Notes: generated by a model not told the origin, from the letters alone. A stretch of 25,506 nucleotides of DNA from RAM1 sp040376925 (GCA_040376925.1 JBEIPU010000041.1:1-25506), one strand, 5' to 3'. Counted from the first letter of the stretch, positions 14,283-22,695 are shown. Numbers and translations: made by a program.

Positions 14283-15563
14283 TTACCCGATCCGCTCGGC
14301 CCGCTCCATCAGCAGCTCGCGCTCGCGCTCGTTGTGCGCCAGCTCCGCCGCGCGCATGAATTCGGCGCGTGCCTCGTCGTGGCGGCCCAGCTTGGCCAGC
14401 AGGTCGCCGCGCACGCTGGGCAGCCAGTGGTAGTTGACCAGCGCCTTGTCGCGCTGCAGCGCGTCGATGATCTCCAGGCCCGCCGCCGGGCCAAACGCCA
14501 TGCCCACCGCCACCGCGCGGTTGAGCTCCACCACGGGCGACGGCGCGGTTTGCGCCAGCGCGTCGTACAGCGCGGCGATGCGCGCCCAGTCGGTCGCGTC
14601 GCCCGTGGGCGCGCTCGCGTGGCAGGCGGCAATGGCGGCCTGCAGCGCATAGGTGCCCATGGGCCGGCCCTGGGCCTGGCACAGGGCCTGTGCCCGCTCC
14701 AGCGCAGCCAGGCCGCGGCGGATTAACAGGCGGTCCCAGCGCGCGCGGTCCTGGGCCATCAACAGCACGGGGCGGCCCGCCGCATCCACCCGCGCAGCGC
14801 TGCGTGATGCCTGCAGCTCCATCAGCGCCGCCAGGCCATGGGCCTCGGGCTCGGTGGGGGCCAGCTCGGCCAGCATGCGGCCCAGGCGCAGGGCTTCCTG
14901 CGTCAAGGCCGGGCGCATCCAGTCCTCACCGGCGGTCGCGGTGTAGCCCTCGTTGAACACCAGGTACACCACCTCCAGCACCGACGCCAGCCGGTCGGCC
15001 AGCGCGTTGGCACGCGGCAGCTCAAACGGCACCTTCGCCTCGCTCAGCGTTCGCTTGGCACGAACGATGCGCTGGGCAATCGTGGGCTCGGGCACCAGGT
15101 AGGCGCGGGCAATTTCATGCGTGGTCAGCCCACCCAGCAGGCGCAGCGTCAGCGCCACCCGCGCTTCGGTGGACAGCACCGGGTGGCAGGCGGTAAAGAT
15201 GAGGCGCAGCAGGTCGTCGCCAATGTCGTCCTGGCGCGATGCGTCCAGTGCGTCGACAAAGTCGGGCACGATCAGGGCCTGCTGCGCCTGCAGGTCGTGG
15301 CCCAGTTCCTCGAGCTTCTCGCCCTGCATTTTCAGGTGCCTCAGGTGGTCCAGCGCGCGGCGCTTGGCGGCCGTGACCAGCCACGCGGCCGGCTTGTCGG
15401 GCACCCCATCGCGCGGCCAGTGCTCCAGCGCCGCCACCAGCGCGTCCTGCGCCAGCTCTTCGGCCAGGCCGATGTCGCGCACCATGCGCGCGACGGTGGC
15501 AACAATCTTGGCCGATTCAATGCGCCAGACGGCGGAGATGGCCTCGTGGGTGGCGGAGTGCAC
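14283..15563 (-). CDS. ECF42-type RNA polymerase sigma factor with C-terminal extension
   Basis: 426 aa, more than twice a minimal ECF sigma factor. Region 2 is at residues about 10-80 (LAEELAQDALVAALEHWP, AAWLVTAAKRRALDHLR). Region 4 is at about 130-180 (ALTLRLLGGLTTHEIARAYL, PTIAQRIVRAKRTL). The rest is the DUF6596/TPR-like extension (VYLVFNEGYTA, ELNRAVAVGMAFGPAAGLEI) that marks the ECF42 group. That group is known to lack an anti-sigma factor and to sit beside DGPF-domain genes, exactly as here. The start is GTG at 15563 with AAGGAA 8 nt upstream. It is the last gene of the unit DGPF-DGPF-VOC-sigma, with 15 nt to the VOC gene. Confidence 0.93.
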   Translation of the reverse strand: MHSATHEAISAVWRIESAKIVATVARMVRDIGLAEELAQDALVAALEHWPRDGVPDKPAAWLVTAAKRRALDHLRHLKMQGEKLEELGHDLQAQQALIVPDFVDALDASRQDDIGDDLLRLIFTACHPVLSTEARVALTLRLLGGLTTHEIARAYLVPEPTIAQRIVRAKRTLSEAKVPFELPRANALADRLASVLEVVYLVFNEGYTATAGEDWMRPALTQEALRLGRMLAELAPTEPEAHGLAALMELQASRSAARVDAAGRPVLLMAQDRARWDRLLIRRGLAALERAQALCQAQGRPMGTYALQAAIAACHASAPTGDATDWARIAALYDALAQTAPSPVVELNRAVAVGMAFGPAAGLEIIDALQRDKALVNYHWLPSVRGDLLAKLGRHDEARAEFMRAAELAHNERERELLMERAERIG

Positions 15564-15578
15564 TGGAAGATTTCCTTG

Positions 15579-15995
<417 letters not shown>

Positions 15996-16046
15996 GTGAT
16001 TCTCCGTTGAAGATGCGATGTTGGCTTGAAACTCCAGTGCCACCGC

Positions 16047-16122
16047 GGAACCGGCTGCGCCGGTCCGCCGGTGGCGCCCCCCAGTGGGGGGAAGCGGCCC
16101 GTCAGGGCCGCATCGGGGGGCG
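16047..16122. repeat. Three-hairpin intergenic repeat, copy 2
   Basis: Three hairpins in the same order as at 9156-9228: CCGGC-TGC-GCCGG (16051-16063), CCCCCC-AGT-GGGGGG (16077-16091) and GCGGCCC-GTCA-GGGCCGC (16094-16111), then ATC and a G run. The stop codon of the DGPF gene (16102-16104) lies in the loop of the third hairpin, so the repeat encodes the last residues of that protein. Confidence 0.8.
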
Positions 16123-16485
16123 TTCCATCTCATACAGCTGGCGTACCTCGATCACGGCCGGCGCGCCCTCGCCCACGGGGTTGGGGAAGCGGCGCGACCA
16201 TTCCAGCGCCTCTTCGCGGCTGCGCACCTGGATGGTGGTGAAGCCTGCGATCAGCTCCTTGCTCTCGGCAAAGGGGCCGTCCACCACGGTGCGCTTTTGC
16301 CCGTCGTACTGGATGCGCCAGCCCTTGCGGCTGGGCTGCAGGCCGCTGGCGTCCAGCAGCACGCCGGCCTTGGACAGCTGCTCGTGGTAATCGGCCATGG
16401 CGGCCATGAGTTTCTCGTCGGGGCTTTGCAGGGTGGTCTCGGCCTCGAACTCGGGGTTGGACTTGACGATGATCATGTATCGCAT
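16102..16485 (-). CDS. YCII-family DGPF-domain protein 1
   Basis: 127 aa. Ferredoxin-like YCII/DGPF fold: MRYMIIVKSNPE at the N-terminus, then the name-giving motif VVDGPFAESKELIAGF (residues about 70-85). Biochemical function of these proteins is unknown; they are hallmark partners of ECF42 sigma factors. The start has AGGAG 7 nt upstream. The C-terminal RPPMRP and the stop codon fall within the repeat at 16047-16122, so the original C-terminus was probably replaced or extended. A candidate ECF42 promoter lies 49 nt upstream of the start. Confidence 0.92.
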   Translation of the reverse strand: MRYMIIVKSNPEFEAETTLQSPDEKLMAAMADYHEQLSKAGVLLDASGLQPSRKGWRIQYDGQKRTVVDGPFAESKELIAGFTTIQVRSREEALEWSRRFPNPVGEGAPAVIEVRQLYEMERPPMRP

Positions 16486-16533
16486 GTCGGACTCCTGGTC
16501 AGATGGGCGCCGGAATGGCGCCCCTGACTGCAC

Positions 16534-16560
16534 GACGAACCGCGCGACGGGTTCTCGACA
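16534..16560 (-). promoter_or_regulatory. Candidate ECF42-dependent promoter
   Basis: On the - strand TGTCGA (16560-16555), a 17-nt spacer and CGTC (16537-16534). This fits the ECF42 consensus I recall from work on Streptomyces (TGTCGA at -35, CGA/TC at -10), and lies upstream of DGPF 1, VOC and the sigma gene. It implies autoregulation. Confidence 0.55.
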
Positions 16561-16587
16561 GGGCCGGCTGATTTTTTTGCGGGCGGC

Positions 16588-16959
16588 TCAGGCGGCGGCC
16601 ACCCTGTCGTCGTAACAGGGGGCGAAGGCGCGCACTTCCACCGTGGCCCACTGCGCGGCCGGGCACTCACGGGCGATGGCCACCGCTTCTTCAAAGCTGG
16701 CGCAGCTCAGGATGAAAAAGCCGCCGATCATCTCCTTGGCCTCGGCAAACGGGCCGTCCAGCACCTGGGCCTTGCCGCCCGCGTAGCTCACGCGCGCGGC
16801 CTGGCGGTGCGACGCCAGGGACTCGGTGGCCTTGAGCAGGCCGCGGGCCTTCAGGCTGTCGCCAAATTTCAGCATCTGCGCATAGGCGTCACGGCCCTGC
16901 GCTTCGGTGCGCTCCTGGCGCTGGCCGGTGGGCTCAAGGATAAGGAGCATGTAAGTCAT
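16588..16959 (-). CDS. YCII-family DGPF-domain protein 2
   Basis: 123 aa. Same family as the downstream gene: MTYMLLILEPTGQR at the N-terminus and VLDGPFAEAKEMIGGFF in the middle. The sequences differ clearly outside these motifs, so the duplication is old. Start at ATG 16959 is chosen because the conserved family N-terminus begins there; the ribosome site is weak (AAAGAA). It is separated from DGPF 1 by 102 nt, which contain the candidate ECF42 promoter, so this gene may be driven separately by a housekeeping promoter at 16987-17016. Confidence 0.9.
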   Translation of the reverse strand: MTYMLLILEPTGQRQERTEAQGRDAYAQMLKFGDSLKARGLLKATESLASHRQAARVSYAGGKAQVLDGPFAEAKEMIGGFFILSCASFEEAVAIARECPAAQWATVEVRAFAPCYDDRVAAA

Positions 16960-16986
16960 TACGGTTCTTTCGTATGTCAGCTGCGG

Positions 16987-17016
16987 ATCATACGGAGCCA
17001 CCCCACCCGCCATCAA
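16987..17016 (-). promoter_or_regulatory. Candidate sigma-70 promoter for DGPF 2
   Basis: On the - strand TTGATG (17016-17011), an 18-nt spacer and TATGAT (16992-16987, five of six to consensus), 27 nt upstream of the start codon. It slightly overlaps the 3' end of the methyltransferase gene. Confidence 0.4.
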
Positions 17017-18116
17017 CTACCTGTGAGGTACACATAAAGACCTTCAATGGGCCGGCGCTGGTCTTCGCGGATCGGTGCTCGCACGGTATGGCCGACCTGC
17101 ATGCCATGGGCCTGGGCCAGCCGGCGCACATAGGCTTCTGAATGGGCATAGCGCAGGCTGGGCATCAGGCGCAGGTCTTCGTCCCCCGGCAGCTCTTCCA
17201 CACTGAAGGCAAACAGGCCGCCCGGTGCCAGCACGCGCGCCACCCCGGCAAACACCGGCTCCAGCGCCCCGACATAAATGAACACGTCCGCGGCCAGCAC
17301 CAGGTCGTCCTGCCGCAGAGTGCTGGTCAGCCATGGCGTGATGTCGGCATGGACCAGGTCGTCATAGGCGCCGCAAGCGCCAGCCTGCGCGAGCATGCGC
17401 GACGAAAGGTCCACACCGGTGATGCGCTCAGCCCCGCGCCCGCGCACCATCGGGCCGCACAGGCCCGTGCCGCAGCCCAGATCCAGCACCGACCGCCACC
17501 GGCCGCCGGCCGCGCGCGGCGGCAGGTTTCGCACCAGCACCTCGTGCGCCTGGTAGCGCAGCGCGCCGGTCAGGTGGCCCTGAAAATCATCGGCATAGGA
17601 GTCAAACAGCGCTTCCACATACTCGCGCGGCGGCGCATCGGGCGTGCTGCCGCCGCGCACCGACGCCAGGTAATAGCGGTGCAGGTCGTCGTCCGCGCCC
17701 AGGGCGATCGCGCGCTCAAAGCAGCCGGCGGCTTCTTCAAGCTGGCCCAGCTCGCGCATCACGCCGCCCAGGCGGCTCCAGCCTTCGGTCAGGTCGGGGT
17801 TGATCTGCAGCGCCCTGTCAAAGGCCTTGAGGGCGTCTTCCATGCGGCCGGTTTCGGCGCAGGCGGTGCCCAGGTGGCCCCAGGCATCAGCATGGCCAGG
17901 CTCGGCGGCTGTGGCCTGCTGCAGCGCCGGCAAGGCCTCTTCATATTTGCCAAGGCGTACCCGCGTGGCGCCCAGGTTGGCCAGCACCGAGGGGCGCCCG
18001 GGCGCCAGGGCCAGCGCGGCTTCAAAGCTGCGTTCGGCGTCACTCAGGCGTGATGCCTCGAAATGGACTACGCCATCCAGGAAGTGCTGGCGCGCTTGGG
18101 CCATGGAGTCGCTCAT
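17013..18116 (-). CDS. TPR-repeat SAM-dependent methyltransferase
   Basis: 367 aa. The N-terminal 150 residues hold about four tetratricopeptide repeats (for example SVLANLGATRVRLGKYEEAL, ADAWGHLGTACAETGRMEDA, EGWSRLGGVMRELGQLEEAA). A linker with ALFDSYADDFQGHL leads to a class I methyltransferase domain: VLDLGCGTGLCG is the SAM-binding motif I, ITGVDLSSRML motif II, and LAADVFIYVGALEPVF motif IV. The TPRs probably dock a protein partner or substrate; target unknown. Start ATG 18116, weak ribosome site. It is on the same strand as the sigma module but 53 nt away, with no clear functional link. Confidence 0.9.
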   Translation of the reverse strand: MSDSMAQARQHFLDGVVHFEASRLSDAERSFEAALALAPGRPSVLANLGATRVRLGKYEEALPALQQATAAEPGHADAWGHLGTACAETGRMEDALKAFDRALQINPDLTEGWSRLGGVMRELGQLEEAAGCFERAIALGADDDLHRYYLASVRGGSTPDAPPREYVEALFDSYADDFQGHLTGALRYQAHEVLVRNLPPRAAGGRWRSVLDLGCGTGLCGPMVRGRGAERITGVDLSSRMLAQAGACGAYDDLVHADITPWLTSTLRQDDLVLAADVFIYVGALEPVFAGVARVLAPGGLFAFSVEELPGDEDLRLMPSLRYAHSEAYVRRLAQAHGMQVGHTVRAPIREDQRRPIEGLYVYLTGS

Positions 18117-18168
18117 GGGGCTAGCCTACACCAGCCTTGGGTCGCAGACTCGCCTTATCCAGCAGGTG

Positions 18169-18256
18169 GTCATGCCGGGCTTGACCCGGCATCCATGGGG
18201 CGCCAGCAAGGGTGTGGTCGAACGGGACATGGATTGCGGGTCGAGCCCGCAATGAC
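18169..18256. repeat. 88-bp palindromic repeat element (MITE/REP-like)
   Basis: Two 29-nt arms (18169-18197 and 18228-18256), each a hairpin itself (GCCGGGCTTGACCCGGC; TTGCGGGTCGAGCCCGCAA), are arranged as imperfect inverted repeats with 30 nt between. The arms start GTCATG and end CAATGAC. The 172-nt gap between the methyltransferase and the UPF0261 gene holds nothing else I can see. Confidence 0.75.
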
Positions 18257-18288
18257 AATGGTGGATGGGGCGGCGCCCGACGACAGGG

Positions 18289-19497
18289 CTATAGCGACTG
18301 GACAGCCTTGGCCACTGCCTCGGCAAAGGCGGCGTCGTTGATGTGAAAGGGCAGCTCCACCAATTGGTGGGCAGCCGACACCACAAAGTGCGACCGCAAC
18401 GTGTCAAACAACACGGCATTGGCAGCAGGGTCGTGAAACGGCTGACCCGGTGCGTCCAGCATCGACAAGCCGCCCAGCGGCAGCAGCAGCCGCACCGGCC
18501 CGCGGGCGCGATTGAGCTGCTGCGCCAGCCGCAAACCGGCCGCCTGCAGCTCCTGTGCGTTGCTGCGCATCAGCGTCACGTTGGCGTTGTGCACATGAAA
18601 CAGCCGGCCCCGGTGCTGCCCGGGGATGGTGGCCGGGGCGCCCCAGTTGATCATGTCCAGCGCGCCGACCGAGCCCACCCAGGGCAGGCCGTATCTGGCG
18701 GCGGCGTCCAGCCGGTCGGGGCCAGCGTCACACACACCGCCGGCCAGGTGCTGGCCGACTTCGGTGGTGGTGATGTCCACCACCATCTCCAGCATGCCTG
18801 CGGCGGCCAGCGCCTCCAGCGTGCGGCCGCCCGCGCCGTTGGCATGGAACACCTGGGCATCGTAGTCGTCCTGCAGCAGGGCCCGCACCGCCTGCACGCA
18901 GGGCGTGGTCACACCGAACATGCTCAGGCCGATGGAAGGTTTGTCGTGTGTATCCGCCTGCGGCACCCGGTGCACCAGCATGCCCGCCATGGCGTGCGCG
19001 GCATTGGCCAGGATGGTGCGCGACAGCCGGTTGAGCCCGGCAATGTCGGTCACGGGGTACATCAGCGTCATGTCGGTCACGCCCACATAGGCCGATACAT
19101 CGCCTGCGGCCATGGTGGACACCAGCAGCTTTGGCATGCCGATGGGCAACAGGCGCATGGCGGGTGCCACCATGGAGCTGCCGCCCGAGCCCCCCACACC
19201 CAGCATCCCGTCGATGTCGCCCGCGCCCAGCCGATCACGCACCAGGTTGCCCAAAGCCTGGCTCATGGCGATCACGGCCACGCCACGGTCTGTGGCTTCA
19301 AACACGGCGGCCTCGCCACCCGGGTGGTGGCGCGCCACGTCACGCGCGCCGATGTCGGCCACGCCGGGCGCGCTGCGCGTGCCGATGTCCACGGTGACCA
19401 CGCGCACGCCTGCTGCGCGCAGCAGGCCCGCGAGGTAATCCAGCTCGGCCGCCTTGGTGTCAAAGGTGCCGACGACCCAGGCCGTGGGGGCGTTCAC
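18289..19497 (-). CDS. UPF0261 / Tm-1-like ATP-binding protein
   Basis: 402 aa. Corresponds to the N-terminal half of tomato Tm-1, a two-subdomain nucleotide-binding fold. Visible motifs: AWVVGTFDTKAAELDYL at the N-terminus, IDGMLGVGGSGGSSMVAPAM (glycine-rich nucleotide loop, near residue 95), PKLLVSTMAAGDVSAYVGVTD, and FHANGAGGRTLE in the second subdomain. Biochemical role in bacteria is unknown. The start is GTG at 19497, overlapping the SRPBCC stop by 4 nt (GTGA); the longer open frame upstream lacks family sequence. It is the last gene of the livHM unit; the partner TIM barrel is two genes upstream. Confidence 0.9.
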   Translation of the reverse strand: MNAPTAWVVGTFDTKAAELDYLAGLLRAAGVRVVTVDIGTRSAPGVADIGARDVARHHPGGEAAVFEATDRGVAVIAMSQALGNLVRDRLGAGDIDGMLGVGGSGGSSMVAPAMRLLPIGMPKLLVSTMAAGDVSAYVGVTDMTLMYPVTDIAGLNRLSRTILANAAHAMAGMLVHRVPQADTHDKPSIGLSMFGVTTPCVQAVRALLQDDYDAQVFHANGAGGRTLEALAAAGMLEMVVDITTTEVGQHLAGGVCDAGPDRLDAAARYGLPWVGSVGALDMINWGAPATIPGQHRGRLFHVHNANVTLMRSNAQELQAAGLRLAQQLNRARGPVRLLLPLGGLSMLDAPGQPFHDPAANAVLFDTLRSHFVVSAAHQLVELPFHINDAAFAEAVAKAVQSL

Positions 19498-19937
19498 AGC
19501 TTGCCGGCAGCGCGTGCATCCACGCACTCGAAAAAGGTGCGGAAGGTCGCGGCCACGCGCTCCCGCGCCGCAGCCTCCTGGTCGGCGGGCACGTCAAACG
19601 TGGCCCACCATTCGCCAAAGCAGCGGTTGCCCTCGGTCACGGGCAGCAGGTGCATCTCGGCCACATAGTTTTTCCAGTCGGCGTCGATGTGCAGGATGCG
19701 GTAGCGGCAGCGGTGTTCGTCGTCGGACAGGGCCAGCAGCTCCTCGCGCAGATAACCACCACCGTCGCGCACGGTGAAGTGGCGCACGCAGCCCACCTGG
19801 TCGCTCGGCTTGCCGTCCTCAATGTAGGACTTTTCAAAGAAGGGGTGGTAGTTGCCCAAGGCGCCGAAGTCGCGCAGCAGGCCCCAGGCCTGTTCCAGCG
19901 TCGCATTCATCACCGCACTCACATAGACCCTGGCCAT
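19494..19937 (-). CDS. SRPBCC-family (polyketide cyclase/START-like) protein
   Basis: 147 aa. Helix-grip fold predicted from MARVYVSAVMNATLEQAWGL at the N-terminus, FGALGNYHPFFEKSYI, an RHFTVRDGGGYLREELLALSDDEHRCRY middle (seen as RHFTVRDGG and LREELLALSD), and a long C-terminal helix. Members bind hydrophobic or aromatic ligands; here the ligand is unknown. The start has AGGAG 7 nt upstream. It sits between the two Tm-1-like halves, 29 nt after the TIM barrel gene and overlapping the UPF0261 gene by 4 nt, so it is likely part of the same process. Confidence 0.87.
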   Translation of the reverse strand: MARVYVSAVMNATLEQAWGLLRDFGALGNYHPFFEKSYIEDGKPSDQVGCVRHFTVRDGGGYLREELLALSDDEHRCRYRILHIDADWKNYVAEMHLLPVTEGNRCFGEWWATFDVPADQEAAARERVAATFRTFFECVDARAAGKL

Positions 19938-19966
19938 ATCTTGTCTCCTGATTTTTCAAAATTGCG

Positions 19967-20797
19967 TCAGAACGTCAGCTGCTTGTAGCGTTCCACATGC
20001 GATTTGATCGCAATTTCAGTGGGCAGCCGTTCCATGCTGCTGGCGCCATAAAAGCCGTTGCAGTGCATGCTGTGCTTGAGCACATAGGCCACATCCTCGG
20101 GCGACGAGATCGGGCCGCCGTGGGCTATGACGATCACGTCCTTGCGCACGCGCCGCGCCGCCTCGCCCCATTCGTCAATCAGCTTGACCGAGTCGGCCAG
20201 CGATTTGGCCGTGGTGGCGCCGATGGTGCCGCCAGTGGTCACGCCCATGTGCGGCACGATGAAATCAGCGCCGGCTTCAGTCATGGCCACGGCTTCTTCA
20301 GCCGAGAACACATAGGGCGTGGTCAGCAGGTCAATCGCATGGGCCTGGCCGATCATCTCGACCTCGGTGGAGAAGTTGATGCCGGTTTCCTCAAGGCTCT
20401 GGCGGAAGGTGCCGTCGATGATGCCCACGGTGGGGAAGTTCTGCACACCCGAGAAGCCCAGCTCCTTGAGCTTTTTCAGGAACACCGGCATCACGATGAA
20501 CGGGTCGGTGCCGTTCACCCCGGCGATCACCGGCGTCTTTTTGGCCACGGGCAGCACCTCGCCCGCCATTTCCAGCACGATGTCGTTGGCATTGCCGTAG
20601 GCGAGCAGCCCGGCAGACGACGCGCGCCCGGCCATGCGGTAGCGGCCCGAGTTGTAGATCACGATCAGGTCGATGCCCGCGGCCTCCTCGCACTTGGCCG
20701 AGATGCCGGTGCCGGCGCCGCCGCCGATGATGGGCTCGCGCCGTCGGACCATGTCCTGGAATTTGGCCATCAAGGCCTGGCGTTCAAAACGCGGCAT
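19967..20797 (-). CDS. PEP-hydrolase-like TIM-barrel protein (Tm-1 C-terminal-domain family)
   Basis: 276 aa. PF09370-type TIM barrel, named for a phosphoenolpyruvate hydrolase relation that is not proven for most members. Motifs: PIIGGGAGTGISAKCEEAAG, IYNSGRYRMAGR, GVNGTDPF, GVQNFPTVGIIDGTFRQ, PHMGVTTGGTIGA and AHGGPISSPEDV, spread over the barrel's strand ends. The same domain forms the C-terminal half of plant Tm-1; here it is a separate gene. The start has AAGGAGA 5 nt upstream. It follows livM by 23 nt and precedes the SRPBCC gene by 29 nt, so it belongs to the transporter operon. Confidence 0.9.
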   Translation of the reverse strand: MPRFERQALMAKFQDMVRRREPIIGGGAGTGISAKCEEAAGIDLIVIYNSGRYRMAGRASSAGLLAYGNANDIVLEMAGEVLPVAKKTPVIAGVNGTDPFIVMPVFLKKLKELGFSGVQNFPTVGIIDGTFRQSLEETGINFSTEVEMIGQAHAIDLLTTPYVFSAEEAVAMTEAGADFIVPHMGVTTGGTIGATTAKSLADSVKLIDEWGEAARRVRKDVIVIAHGGPISSPEDVAYVLKHSMHCNGFYGASSMERLPTEIAIKSHVERYKQLTF

Positions 20798-20820
20798 AAA
20801 AATCTCCTTCGAAACCGGGG

Positions 20821-21774
20821 TTACGAGCCGTCACGCGCGCGCGGGCGCAGCGCCGCCACGGCGCCGGCAATGCCACTGCGAAACGACAGCACGCACACAA
20901 TGAAAATCAGCCCGGTGACCAGCGTCACCCAGCCACCAAATGCATCCAGGTAGTACTGCAGGGCCACCACCACCGCCGCGCCAATGGCCGGGCCGAAAAC
21001 GGTGTGCATGCCGCCCAGCAGCGCCATCAGCACCACGTCGCCCGACAGGTGCCAGTGCACGTCGGACAGCGCCGCCAGCTGGAACACCAGCGCCTTCATG
21101 GAGCCTGCCAGGCCCGACAGCGCGGCCGACAGCACAAACAGCATGAGCTTGTAGCGCTCCACCGGGTAGCCCAGCGAACGGGCGCGCGGCTCGTGCTCGC
21201 GGATGGCCACCACGATGTGGCCAAACGGCGAATGCACCACGCGGTGGATCAGCCACAACGCACCCAGCGTCAGCGCCAGCACCAGGTAGTACATGGCGAA
21301 GTCGCGGCGCAGGTCGATCAGGCCGAACAAAGTGCCGCGCGGGATCTGCTGCATGCCGTCTTCTGCGCCGGTAAACGGCAGCTGCAGAAAGATGAAATAC
21401 ACCATCTGCGCCAGCGCCAGCGTGATCATCGACAGGTAAATGCCCTGGCGGTGGATGGCCAGCGCGCCAAAGATCGCCCCCAGCAACGCCGCGGCTGCGG
21501 TACCGAGCAACAGGGCCAGCTCGGGCGGCAGGCCCCAGAGCTTGGCGGCCACGCCCGTCATGTAGGCCGCGCTGCCAAAGAACGCTGCATGGCCGAAGGA
21601 CATCATGCCGCCAAAGCCCAGCAGCAGGCTGTAGGCACAGGCAAACAGCGCCATGCACAGGAGCTTCATGACAAAGATGGGGTACACCACCTGGGGCACC
21701 CAGGGCACCAGCGCGAGCGCCAGCACCAGCACCACCGCGGCGGGCTTGAAGGCGCGGGACAGGTCGAGCGTCAT
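20821..21774 (-). CDS. LIV-type ABC transporter permease (LivM family)
   Basis: 317 aa. Inner-membrane permease with about eight to ten hydrophobic segments. Family motifs: SLLLGFGGMMSFGHAAFFG near residue 50, IYLSMITLALAQMVYF near 112, and the cytoplasmic coupling loop VVAIREHEPRARSLGYPVERYK near 190. The Ser-Phe-Gly-His motif is diagnostic for LivM. Its start overlaps the livH stop by 4 nt. It forms the translocation pore with LivH; energy comes from the two ATPases encoded at 23.6-25.1 kb. Confidence 0.95.
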   Translation of the reverse strand: MTLDLSRAFKPAAVVLVLALALVPWVPQVVYPIFVMKLLCMALFACAYSLLLGFGGMMSFGHAAFFGSAAYMTGVAAKLWGLPPELALLLGTAAAALLGAIFGALAIHRQGIYLSMITLALAQMVYFIFLQLPFTGAEDGMQQIPRGTLFGLIDLRRDFAMYYLVLALTLGALWLIHRVVHSPFGHIVVAIREHEPRARSLGYPVERYKLMLFVLSAALSGLAGSMKALVFQLAALSDVHWHLSGDVVLMALLGGMHTVFGPAIGAAVVVALQYYLDAFGGWVTLVTGLIFIVCVLSFRSGIAGAVAALRPRARDGS

Positions 21775-22664
21775 GCCGAGCCCTCCCGGCCAAAGAGACC
21801 CCGCGGGCGCAGCAGCAGCACCAGGGCCATCACCACAAAGATCACGGTGGTGGAGGCTTCGGAATACAGCACCTTGGTCAGGCCCTCAATCACGCCAATG
21901 CCCAGTGCCGTGACGATGGAACCAAACACCGAGCCCATGCCGCCGATCACCACGATGGCAAACACGATGATCACCAGGTTGGAGCCCATGCCTGAGTTCA
22001 CATGGAGGATGGGGGCGGCCAGCACGCCGGTGAAGGCCGCCAGCGCAATGCCGCCGGCGTAGGTCAGCGTCAGCAGGCGCGGCACATCCACGCCAAACGA
22101 TTGCGTCAGCACCGGCCGCTCGGTGGCGGCGCGCAGGCGCGCACCCAGCGGTGTGCGCTCGATCAGCCACCAGGTCAGCACACAGGCGGCCAGCGCCGCC
22201 GCAATGACCCAGGCGCGGTAGATCGGCAGCACCATAAAGCCCAGGTTGAACACGCCGCGCAGGCTCTCGGGCACCGGGTAGGGCTGGCCGGACGTGCCGA
22301 ACATCACGCGAAAGCCGCCCTCCAGCACCAGCACCAGGCCAAAGGTCAAAAGCAGCCCGTAGATCGGGTCCAGCCCGTACAGGCGGCGCAGCAGCGTGCG
22401 TTCAAACAAGCCGCCGGCCGCACCCACCACCAGCGGCACCAGCAGCAGCGCCACCCAGTAGCCCAGGCCCAGGTAGCGCTGCAGCACCCAGGCGCCAAAG
22501 CCCCCGACCATGAAGAACGCACCGTGCGCAAAATTCACGATGCGCAGCAGGCCGAAGATCACCGCCAGCCCCAGGCTGAGCACCGCATAAAAGCAGCCGT
22601 TGACCAGGCCCAGCATGAGCTGGCCCGCCAGCACCGGCAGCGGCAGGCCGAATACCTCAGTCAT
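21771..22664 (-). CDS. LIV-type ABC transporter permease (LivH family)
   Basis: 297 aa. Inner-membrane permease. It shows the LivH signature SLGLAVIFGLLRIVNFAHGA near residue 30, LLRRLYGLDPIYGLLLTFGL, the coupling loop RTPLGARLRAATERPVLTQSFGVD near 175, and GGMGSVFGSIVTALGIG near the C-terminus. AAGGAG stands 5-6 nt before the start. Only 31 nt separate it from the divergent araC-type gene, so its promoter must lie within or overlap that gene's 5' end. Confidence 0.95.
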   Translation of the reverse strand: MTEVFGLPLPVLAGQLMLGLVNGCFYAVLSLGLAVIFGLLRIVNFAHGAFFMVGGFGAWVLQRYLGLGYWVALLLVPLVVGAAGGLFERTLLRRLYGLDPIYGLLLTFGLVLVLEGGFRVMFGTSGQPYPVPESLRGVFNLGFMVLPIYRAWVIAAALAACVLTWWLIERTPLGARLRAATERPVLTQSFGVDVPRLLTLTYAGGIALAAFTGVLAAPILHVNSGMGSNLVIIVFAIVVIGGMGSVFGSIVTALGIGVIEGLTKVLYSEASTTVIFVVMALVLLLRPRGLFGREGSA

Positions 22665-22695
22665 GGCAGCTCCTTGTGCCTATCATCTGCGGTCG

